Origin: Dactylorhiza incarnata
Lineage: Eukaryota > Streptophyta > Magnoliopsida > Asparagales > Orchidaceae
Length of the DNA stretch: 64,000 nucleotides
Direction: 5' to 3'
Assembly (NCBI GenBank): GCA_033032865.1
Contig: JAWHQI010000009.1
Span: forward strand, 12,790,001 to 12,854,000
Part shown: positions 44,901 to 55,796 of the stretch, in pieces
Layout of the letters: every line of letters starts with the position of its first letter
How positions within the stretch are numbered: position 1 is the first letter of the stretch
Notes under the pieces: model-generated
Seen by the model: the letters and a program-made list of their open reading frames with translations, nothing else
Databases searched by the model: none
What the model was told of the DNA's origin: nothing
Translations under genes and position numbers: made by a program

Positions 44901-47900
44901 TGGAGAAAATGCCACGCATCCAGTGATTATTTCCGCAGCTCTTTCCGCCGCCAACGAAACCGCATTGATGGGTGTGCTGAGAAGGTACCATAAAGTCTTC
45001 GGACGCTCTCTTGCGGACATTAAGGGAATCAGCCCCACGGTCTGCATGCATAAGATCCTCCTTGAAGATCAGTACAAACCCACAGCACAGCCCCAAAGGC
45101 GTTTGAACCCGAAAATGCAAGAGGTAGTGAAGGCAGAAGTGATAAAGCTCTTAGACGCTGGCATCATTTACCCAATCAGCGACAGCAAATGGGTCAGCCC
45201 AGTTCAGGTGGTACCGAAAAAGGGAGGGATCACCGTTGTTGTCAATGAAAAGAACGAGTTGCTACCTACCCGAATGATCACCGGGTGGAGAGTCTGCATC
45301 GATTACCGCAAGCTGAATGATGCTACACGCAAGGACCATTTCCCACTCCCCTTCATTGACCAGATGTTAGAAAAGTTAGCGGGGCAGGACTACTACTGTT
45401 TCTTGGATGGGTACTCAGGTTACAATCAAATCTTAATAGACCCGTCTGATCAAGACAAAACAACATTTACATGTCCTTCCGGTACCTTCGCGTTCAAGAG
45501 AATGCCATTCGGACTGTGTAATGCCCCTGTAACTTTCCAGCGCTGTATGCTCGCTATTTTCGCTGACATGGTGGGAGACTTCCTCGAAGTTTTCATGGAC
45601 GACTTTACTTTGTTTGGCAGCAGCTTCGATACTTGCCTCGCGAATTTGGCCAAGACTTTGAAGCGGTGTGAGGACACCAATCTTATCTTGAACTGGGAGA
45701 AATGCCACTTTATGGTGCGCGAAGGAATTGTGTTGGGGCATAAGGTTTCCTGCCAAGGGCTCGAGGTGGATCAAGCGAAGGTAAGTGTTATCAGAAACCT
45801 CCCTCCACCTACGTCAGTGAAAGGTATCCGAAGTTTTCTTGGTCATGTGGGATTCTATCGAAGGTTTATTAAGGACTTTTCATCCATTTCAAAGCCTTTA
45901 TCTCGCTTGCTTGTTAAGGACGTCCCCTTCCACTTCGACGATGCATGCATGCAGGCCTTTGAAACTTTACGGGGACAACTCATCTCGGCTCCAATTTTGG
46001 TGGCACCCGACTGGAATTTACCCTTTATTATCATGTGTGACGCAAGTGATGTGGCCGTGGGTGCTGTACTCGGTCAAAAGAAAGACAAGACTTTTCACAC
46101 CATTGCGTATGCCAGTCGAACTCTTAACAGCGCGCAAGCAAACTATACCACCACAGAGAAAGAAATGCTAGCCGTGGTCTTCGCCTTTGAAAAATTTCAC
46201 TCATATTTGGTGCTTTCCGAAGTAATCGTGTACACGGACCACGCTGCACTCAGGTACCTTTTCAGCAAAAAAGAATTCAAATCGTGTCTAATTCGTTGGA
46301 TTTTACTTTTGCAGGAATACAATTTGGAAATCAAAGACAAGAAAGGGGTGGAGAACGTGATAGCTGATCATCTTTCGCGTTTGGAGTACGACACTCCCAA
46401 CAGCTGTGTGGAGGAAACGAACGATTATTTTCCGGATGAAAAATTATTCGCAATCACTACGCCCCCTCCAATTGCCCCATGGTACGCTGACATCGCTAAC
46501 TACTTGGCTTGTAAAACCTTCTCTCCGAATCTGTCCCCTCAGCAAAGACGGAAGCTTGCCTCTGACTCAAAATATTATTTTTGGGAAGACCCGCTCTTAT
46601 TCCACACATGCAGCGATGGAATTATCAGGCGCTGCATTCCTGAAGCCGAGTTTCAGTCTGTACTGCAGCACTGCCATGACAGAGAAGCTGGCGGGCATTT
46701 CGGGGCCGTTCGAACAGCACGAAAAATTTTTGCAATGCGGATTATTTTGGCCGACCCTCTTCAAGGACGCCCATGCCTATGTCACCAAGTGTGACGAATG
46801 CCAAAGGACCGGAAATATCTATCGGCGTGACGAGATGCCCCTCAATAACATGCTGGTTTGCGAACCATTTGATGTCTGGGGGATAGACTTTATGGGTCCT
46901 TTCCCCATGTCTCATGGTAAGCATTATATCATTGTGGCAGTTGACTATGTCTCAAAATGGGTGGAAGCCGAGGCGGTTGCCACGAATGACGCCAGCACAG
47001 TGCTACACTTTATCCACAAGAATATCTTCTCCAGGTTTGGGACGCCGAGAACTATTATCAGCGACGGCGGAAGTCATTTTTGTAATAAGCAGTTTGCGCA
47101 GCTGATGAAAAAATTTGGGGTCCATCATAAGATTTCATTAGCATACCACCCCCAAACATGTGGACAAGTAGAAGTATCCAACCGCGAGCTCAAGCGAATA
47201 ATCGAGAAATCGATACATTCAAATAGGAAGGAGTGGTCTAAAAAGGTCGACGACGCATTATGGGCTTACCGGACCGCTTTCAAAACACCTATCGGCATGA
47301 CTCCGTTTCAACTAGTTTATGGCAAGGCATGCCACCTCCCTGTGGAGCTGGAGCATAAAACATTATGGGCAACCAAACTGTTGAACATGGACATTGGAGC
47401 CGCGGCCGAGGTGCGTCGTTCCCAACTCAACGAATTAGAAGAGCTCCGACATTTCGCTTATGAAAACGCTCGCATCTACAAAGAGAAAACAAAAAAATGG
47501 CATGATCGACACATCATCCCGAAGGAGTTCAAAATTGGGGACCAAGTGCTGCTTTACAACTCCCGTCTCCGCCTCTTTCCAGGAAAGTTAAAATCGAGGT
47601 GGAGCGGTCCTTTCTCAGTGACCGATGTCTCTCCCTTTGGTGCCATCGAAATATCAGGGGGTAAGGGAGACAAATTTAAGGTCAACGGGCATCGACTGAA
47701 GTTGTACGATGACGCCATTATAAACAAGGAGTGTCAGCTGGTGACATTGGGAGACGGGCACCATAAAAGCGCCTACAGCTGATTTTCTTTTTATCGCCTA
47801 TTTTGTGAAACTCTCTGTTTCATGCACTTTTTATTTAATTTCTGTGCTCTGTAAACAATTATAATACAGGTATTTGGTCCAGCTTAAGGACATAAAATAA

Positions 47901-50900
47901 AAGCGTTGCTGGGAGACAACCCAGATTTGCTGATTTCTGTTTTTCTAACATGTTTCAATTCAGTTTTTATACATTTTTGCTTTTGTTTTGCGGAGCTCAC
48001 CCACCTTGCAGGTATTCTTTGCACATCTTATAAGGTGGTGGTTGTGATTCTTCGTATGGTGGTGGGGCGGCCTCGGTCAGTCACGCGTCTTCTGGTATGC
48101 TCACTAGCTGAGCATGGGGTAACCTCTCTCCCTTTCTCTTTCTGATTTTTATTTTAATATCATGTGATGTACTTCTTAGGTTAAGTCTGGGGGAGAGCTA
48201 GTATGTGTTACCCAATGCACGTGCACACTGCATATGCATACTAGAAGCTTTTATTGATTTATTTCGTTTAGATCATTGCATCACACACCACTTGCAACCA
48301 CTTGAGCACGTGCTTAGCTGTGTGTGTGCCGCGAGTTAAACTCATTTCTTGAGCAAGATTCGGGCAAATCATCGTGCTGACTTAGGATTGTGAAACGGAG
48401 TAAAATGTTGACTCCTGCAGTGTCCTAGTCGAGTGCTCTCGTTTCATGTAGAAATTTGAGTAGATTTAATTTTTCTGTATGCTTATAGTTTTATATTTTT
48501 CTATTTGCGTCAATACTGTTTATTCTACTCAAAAATGGTGAATTCGGTGTGAATCAAACGGTAGCTTAGGGATGTGTGTAGCCGGGCATTAGGTTTGCAT
48601 TGCTCGAGTCGGGAGGACGGATAGTCTTTTTCGTTGGCTAAGAACTTGCCCCAAGCTATTCTCGAAGCATGGGTATAGGTTAGTTCAGTGCACGAACGTG
48701 ATGTAGGCCTTCATTTTGGCCCGGTTGAGCTTTGTACCAATCCTAATGTCTTATCCTCGTTAGCCCCGTTGTGCCTACCCCTTCTTTTGATTCAGCTCCA
48801 CCATTATTTCACCAAAGCCTCATAGTCGATCCTAGTCGCGCACCCAAGTCGAGCTTTAGTATTTTATATATTCATTCAGGGTGTTGATGTGGTGAATATT
48901 TTTGTGAAAATGTGGATGTGCTTATGTTTAATCTGCTGATTTTGTTGTGAAAAGAAAAGAAAAAAAAATAGAAAAGAGAAAAAGAAAATTGAAAAAAAAA
49001 TGGATAAAGAAAGAAAAAGTTTAATTGAAAATAATTGTTGATTTGTATTTGGGAGTGGGCAGTGCACACACCCATTGTTAAAAAGTTAAGTCTGGGGGTG
49101 TGGTGTACTCGCATATATTTGGGTTAACGGATAGATTATTTTTTGTTTATGCTAGCTCATTTGGGTTTAGTGCGTAGCCTCCATGTTTATCCTTGTTTAC
49201 CTCACTGAAACCCAAGCCCCATCTTCACCTAAAGTCCTACTGATTCGTGAGTGAGCCAAACCAGTGCCGTGGAGAGAGTGCGAACAGGCAAGCCTTTGGT
49301 CACCGACATTGGTGGATTCCTTTGGAGGTTGTCCTGAGCCCCGATCTTTGGCAATGCTCACCTTTGCGATTAGTTTATTTTCTCCCTACGCGTGACCGGA
49401 TGATTCGCCGTGATTCTATTTTTGAGTAGTAATAAATTTTTGATACGCATTTGAGAAAAGCACAAACTGTTATGCATACTTAGAAATTTCCTCTGTTATA
49501 TTTTTATGCGTGCGAGCACGCGACTTCGCATGGTACTCGGTGTCGCAATTTCTCTGTCAGCTAGTTGTTTTTCCCCGTCTGCTTAGATTTTGTTTGCTCG
49601 GGACGTGCAAACAGGTAAGTCTGGGGGTGTGATGAGTCCTGATCATATACACATATTTGGACTCATCTAGGCCGGTTTTCTAGTCGTTTCACTGCACTTT
49701 AGCCCTGTTTCAGCTCATATTTGTCTTTCTATGCTAGGTGCACTTCTTGGCCTAATTTGGTGTGTTTTATGTTTGTTCCCTTTTGATAGCCTTATCGTTT
49801 TATTGAGTGCCACTTTCAGTGGCCTGATTAGCATTTCTGTAGAAACAGGAGTCGTGCAGGTGTTCCTGGTAAAATTCTGTACAGGAACACTGCGCACGAT
49901 CACTGGTTCGATTGCGCACGACCACTGGTCGTGCGCCGCTGATCCTACGATAGTGCGCACGACCACCGGTCATGCGCCTCTGGTCGTGCGAACATGGTAT
50001 TTTATAAATTTCTTACTTTGCAGGCTCCACCCAGGCAGGCGCACGATCACAGAATTCCAGCGCGCACGACCACTGGTCGTGCGCCAATGACCGTGCGCAG
50101 TATTTATTCCAGCGCCTATATAAAGTCCTGATCCACAGATTAGGGATACGGGGGGGGGGGGGGGGGGGGGGGGGGTTCCGGGAGCGCGATTTACCGTCCG
50201 TACGCCGCCGTTTTCCACTTCCAGCTACCTCCACCTCATCTTCTCCGCAAGGGGAAGTCATCTCCAGCCATTCTAAGCAATCCTCCATCGTCCGGGAGCA
50301 TTCTCCGCCCTCCGCAAGCACTCAAGCAAGCCATCTCCAGTTCGGTCCGGTGAAAAGAATAGTCATCCTGAGGTAGAAGACGACGAAAGCACGTGGAGAG
50401 GTCGTGACAGTCTCTCAACGCCGGAAGCACAGTCCGCCCGAGTCCGGAGGTAGCTTGACAAACTACCATTCCGGCCGTGAACGGCCGCTAGTCTTCGTCC
50501 ATTGGTTGATTTCTTTCTCCCCCTTTTGTTGTACTTCTTTGAATCATTTAAACTTGAATATCATGATGTTTAGTTTAAATGCAATGGTTGTTTCTTATCC
50601 GTTCTTCAGTATTTGCTTGTGATACGTCTCACCTTCACTCACTCACTCACGCACTCATCGTGGTTGATTCGCGTTAGCAAGAGCTAACGGCGATTTGCAA
50701 AGAGGTGTTTGCGACCCTCACTCCCCGCACTAGTGATCACTTCATTCGCTTGCGCACCGTCCATCCGCCTCACGAAGCTCGGCATCGCGGCCGTTGCATC
50801 CATCTCACCTTGTGAAGCGGTGATTTCGACCCGCATTTCTTTTATTGTTGTTAACGGTAGAAAACCAAATCAAAACCCCACTTTCTGTGATTGTTCCCGC

Positions 50901-53900
50901 TTGTGTAACAATTGTCACACAACGCAATTCGTTCACCCAACCTGCATTCCTCAAGAGACCGACACTCGGGGATCCTATTCCCAACATTTATTACTTGCGC
51001 GACCGGTGCACTTGCCGAACATCGCATCACATCCCACCTAGGTGCATATCCAGGATTCTGGAGACCTACGTCATCCGGGTTGGGTTCTTGTGGCATATGG
51101 TTCTGTGGTGCTCGGGGTGGTACCGCAGGCTGTGCAGGAAGACCCCCCACGTGGATGAGGCCCTCTATGTTGTTTACGGAGGTGCGCAGTCCTAGCATCA
51201 CCTGGTTGGTGTCGCGCATGGATGTGGAGAGTGTCGTGACAACAGTCATAAGGTCTCCCATACGGGCGGTGAGCTCCGCTAATCCTCCCTCGACATTGGT
51301 CATTCTTGATTCCATGGGTTAAATTTAAACAACAACTAAAATCTAGAAATTCTGAACACCGATACGCTCAACTATCCCACGATGAAAGTGAGATATACCA
51401 GCAGCCACACCAAATTGATATAAATCGTGTTCAGACTTTCTAAATATCGGTGCAAGTTAATTTGGCGCGCGATAAAATAGTGTGCTCAATTACGTTAGTG
51501 TGGTAACAACCCTCACGGACTCCGAAAAATCAACGAGTTTAAGATACTACGCTTCGTTGTGACGGGCAATACTCGTTCGCAATGCTAATTTATACTTCTT
51601 TCCACAGCCAGAAAAATTTAACGGACGTGTTTGGAGGAAAAAAGAACAACGACGAGACGATGAACGACAAGGATGATGCTACCCCTTAATTTTGCAAATT
51701 AATTTTGATCGCATAAACGATTCACAAAATTGTTGGATTGGAGAATGAGTGGGAGAGGATTTCACCTAGGGCCCAAAGGACCAACAGCGGCAGGACTGGA
51801 GGCGGAATCGGAAGGAGGTTGCCGGTCCTGGGTTCAGCAAGGAGTGGCGGCAGCGGGGTCCAGACGGATAAGGAGCTGCGGTCGACGTCTGGGCCTGGAC
51901 GAGGGAGTGGAAGTGTTGCAGGTTTGGTGAAGCCAAGGAGACAAACACCGGTCCGGACGGAAGAAAAGTCGCAGTCGACGTCCAGACCTGGCAGGGGCGG
52001 AACGATGGTCGGACGGCCTCGAGGAAGGCTCGGCTGCACTCGACTCAAGCGGAATAGGGTTCCGAAGTCGACGCCGAGTCGATCGAGGAGCAGCGGCTAG
52101 CAATCAGACCGTGGAGAAGGTGGAGGAGGGGGAAACGGCGCACGGAAGTAGGGAATACGCGAGAAGTAGCCGCCCGAGAGAAAAGAAAATTCTTTCCTCT
52201 CAGCCAACGTGCCAACCCTAGGCATCCTCCTTCCTATTTATAGCACTCTCCAACCCTAAGAATTAAATAAAGGGGATTTTGTTAAATGCAGTCCAAAAGG
52301 TGATTTTAATTAAGGGTAGTATTATCCTCATCGCAGACACATCACGCCGGACCATTTATTTAAGGTCATGTGAGGTGGTCGGACTCACATGCCGAACTAA
52401 CATTGCAAAGCTGAAATACATAAATAACGCAATACAAATAAAACACGCTACATGGTTTCGACGCGGGTTGCACCAACTTTCCTCTTCCGCCTTCTTCCCC
52501 CTTCTTCTACTTCGGGTGACACAGCTCCCTTGTATTCCCGACGACCTCGCCATCTCTGCCTCCACCACCACCTCAGACAAGATAGTGACATCTTACGGGT
52601 TGGCCCATAACACTGTCTAGCAGCTGGTAGGAGGCTGGATGGGGCTTAGGAGGGGAGTGGCTGCAAGGGAGAGGAGATGCGTGGCAGGGAAGAGGAAATA
52701 GGCGGCTGGAGGGGGCTCTGGTGGGGCGGGGAGAAGTTGGATTACACTAGCAAAGCAATTCCTGGTGCAGGAATTAAATTTCAGAGTAGTCTAGGGGATA
52801 TAGGGAGCTTTATAGGGAAAGAGAGTGGTTTTAGACTTCTTGAAAGTGGATTGGCGGGCTGCATGGCCGGTGAATGGTGAGGACAGGAGGGGCGGCTGCC
52901 GGCGGGAATAGAGGAGGAGGTTGGGAGGGTTGACAGGTCGGATAGGTGGCTGAACAGCGAGGTCCACGTGATCCGGAGGAATCAGGAAATGGGGGAAAAA
53001 CTATTTTACGTGGGTGTGTAGTTGCTAAGCGATGAGAGATGTCCGGCTGCTAGAGGGAAGCAGTGTGGAGTGTCGGTTTGGTGTAGGGGAGGCAGCGGCT
53101 AGAGACAAGGGGGCGTCGGCACCCCAAGTGGCTGAAACCGGCGGTGTCACAACGCGCGGATTCTTCGGCCCACAGAGTGTGAGACCTAGTGGCTTCGAAG
53201 AAGAAACCAAACCCCCGATCCCCTATTCTATCGGGTAGAGGATATATAAATAGATTAGAATTAGGTTAAATCTATTGGAGGGCCCAAATTACACGATACA
53301 TTAACCTAATTCCCAAAATAGAGCTCCGAAAAGTTAAAATAATATGAAAAATATAGAAAAATAGACAAGTCATCAGCTGGCTCCTATCATCCATATGAAA
53401 ATCCTAATTTATTGTTCTCAAAATTCATGAAAGAGTGTGAGATTGATCCCCATCAATTATCCTTGACATTAACTTAAAGCTAGATAGGTGCTTCCACTGA
53501 TTGTTTTTGTTTGCAGACACCACTATGCTAATTTGCCCTAGCGTTATTTCCACAGTAACGGTTAGCTCTTAAAGCCAATCAAAACAATCCTGAAACTCCA
53601 AGAACAATTTTCTTAGCATGAAATACTTAACATGGATTGATTACCAGGATGTCCTCTAGGACTTCGCATAATTACAGTGAGCTCTCATCTATTTTTTGTA
53701 ATTATATTAACCTCCCCTGACCTTTGATGCCACGGGTTCGAGTCCGGGAAGCAGCCTCTTGCAAAAATGCAGGGTAAGGTTTGCCTACATTTCACCCTTG
53801 TGATGAGACCTTTCCTCGGACCCTCGCTGCGCGGGGATGCTTTGTGCACTGGGCTGCCCTTTTTTTTATACATTATTAGTTATTATTATGATAAACATTT

Positions 53901-54525
53901 CATGTAATTATCGAAGTTTTCAGAGAGGTCCCGATAATTGACCCTATATAAATTGACAATAATGCTTCTTTAAATGTATGCACAGCTCTGCAGTGTAAAA
54001 TTACTGGAAGGAGACACCATAATCATGGGCTCTGATGGACTCTTTGATAATGTCTTCGACCATGAAATTGTTACTATAATTTCTGATTCCAAGGATGTTG
54101 CGGAGTCGGGTAGCTTCGCTGTGACCTTCATTGTTCGATCGAACATTCTGTTATGCTCTCGATACAGTTGACACTTTTTATTCCGTCTCCTTTCCAGCGA
54201 AGAGAATCGCAGACGTGGCAAGCACTCATTCGTTGGATGTGAACTTTGACTCACCTTATGCCTTAGAGGCTAGAAATAAGGTATGGTTACCATTTTAACA
54301 TTTAATGTTTTAAGTGATTCACTGTAAGTTTTGCCCTTAGATCCCTGTTTTTTTATTTATTATTACAGAATGTTGATCATTTTCTGTGAATATTAGAAAC
54401 TGAAAACCCCTCATTCGTATAGCTATCTACTGTATTAAATAAAATAAAATAAAAAAATTCTCCAAAAGCATGTAGCCGTGTCATTTTCATGGGTAAAACC
54501 GTAAAACTAAAAGCATGCACACACA

Positions 54526-54617
<92 letters not shown>

Positions 54618-55740
54618 ATCACCTAAACTTTCCCGGGAAGTTAGCATAATTACAAGTTGCATCCCCTTACTTTTGAAATTACAAAAACCTCCCCTAAAGT
54701 TTACATTTCATAACATCCATGCACAAAAATACCCGGTCGGAGTATATATTCAGGGAGGGGGGGAGGGGTCTTTTTGTGCATGAATGTTGTTAAATGTACT
54801 CTTATAGGGTCGGTATTTGCAATTTCAAAAGTAAGAGAGAAAGTTTTTGTAATTTCAAAAGCAAGAGAGGTGCAACCTGTAATTTAGTAAACTTAGAGCT
54901 GAGGTCTCGATAAATGGCTATATATATATAGAAATAATTACCCGTACCTCCCCTGTAAGTTAGCATAATTACTGAGAGCACCCCTCTTATTTTCGAAATT
55001 ACAAAAACCTCCCTTGAACTTTTAATTTCATAACATCATGAACAAAATTTCTGGGTTTTTTTGTAATGAAATTGTATCACAGATGGGGTTTTTTGTAATG
55101 AAATTAAAACTTCAAGGGAAGTTTTTGTAATTATGCTAACATATAGGGGAGTTTTTGTAATTTCGAAAATAAGAGGGGTGCTCTCAGTAATTTAGCAAAG
55201 TTAGAGGGGAGGTCCCGGTAAATGGCCATATATATATATATACACACACGAGCAGCTCCGCACGGGCTTCGCCCTTTCTCGCTGACTCTTAGCGGGCCGC
55301 GCCCACATTCAACAATACCCGGCTTGCGACGGCGGGCTTCGCCCGCCCACAGCGGGCTTCGCCCGCAACATATACATATGAGTACTCAAAATGACCGTGA
55401 AAAAATATACATCAATATTTTATAATTATTTTTTTCAAAAACATTTATATTTTAACAAAAAATTATTTTAAAGTAAGCTATTATATTTCAAAATTAGTTT
55501 TTGTATGCCTAATGATAACCTATCATAGTAGGTCTAAGAGATCTACTAAAAACTTTTGGATTTTATGAATTTCCATCATTATTTTTATTATAAGGATATG
55601 ATGTAATTACACAAATAGTCATTACATTTTATGAATTTTCATTTTTTTATGATATATGTTAAGTCATTGGAGTAAAAGAATGATGATATATTTGACAATT
55701 TTGAATGTTGCACCAAAGACAACTTCTTCTACATAGTAGT

Positions 55741-55796
<56 letters not shown>

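Larger units (their letters stand above)
41226..51029 (+). mobile_element. Element C: Athila-type Ty3 retrotransposon inside gag of element B
   Basis: LTRs of 1586 bp (41226-42811) and 1400 bp (49630-51029) run TGATGAGTCC...ATCGCATCA. The TSD CATCC is at 41221-41225 and 51030-51034. The primer site TGGCGCCCTTGCCGGGGA (42818-42835) matches a tRNA-Asp type, as used by Athila/Tat elements. Gag-pol sequence is Athila-like. A 1.8-kb non-coding 3' region follows pol. Outside two length changes (a poly-G run and a deletion of about 151 bp) the LTRs look about 99% identical by eye, so C is younger than B, as nesting requires. Confidence 0.95.
35726..52475 (-). mobile_element. Element B: Ty3 chromovirus-like retrotransposon, split by element C
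   Basis: LTRs of 1059 bp (35726-36784) and 1060 bp (51416-52475) run TGAT(G/A)TAAATCG...GGTT(A/G)CACCA on the + strand. The TSD ACTTT is at 35721-35725 and 52476-52480. LTRs differ at roughly 25 positions by eye (about 2-3%). On the minus strand the order is gag, zinc knuckle, protease, RT, RNase H, integrase, chromodomain-like end, the Ty3 order. A purine tract GGGGGAAT adjoins the 3' LTR. Downstream of the 5' LTR the primer site region reads TGGTGTGGCTGCTGG, whose tRNA I cannot name. Confidence 0.92.
33317..52612 (+). mobile_element. Element A: non-autonomous LTR element, 3' LTR split by element B
   Basis: The 5' LTR part 33317-33658 ends TTAACA and is followed by primer site TTAGTATCAGAGCC. 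The internal region 33659-35363 lacks pol. The 3' LTR starts TGTTAATTTT at 35364, is cut at 35725, and resumes at 52476-52612. CTCTTCCGCCTTC and TTGTATTCCCGACGACCTCGC occur both at 33520-33595 and 52481-52555, which shows continuity across element B. The first 70 bp or so of the 5' LTR are missing, so no TSD is available. Confidence 0.82.
24129..53985 (+). other. 29.9-kb PP2C intron filled with nested transposons
   Basis: Donor ATG|GTATTA at 24129, acceptor GTATGCACAG at 53985. It holds, left to right, a decayed copia, a decayed Ty3 gag element, a TRIM, element A with a MITE, element B and element C, and an Au SINE. The flanking exons fit the conserved PP2C order without gap or overlap. Confidence 0.82.

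Noticed and set aside
48872..49114. Minus-strand Phe/Ser-rich frames in the 3' region of element C as an envelope-like gene
   Set aside because: They are the complement of an A/G-rich low-complexity stretch and have the wrong strand for an Athila envelope-like gene.
55258..55368. Bacterial-type terminators
   Set aside because: Hairpins resemble them, but the sequence lies in a plant intron and lacks a downstream T run.
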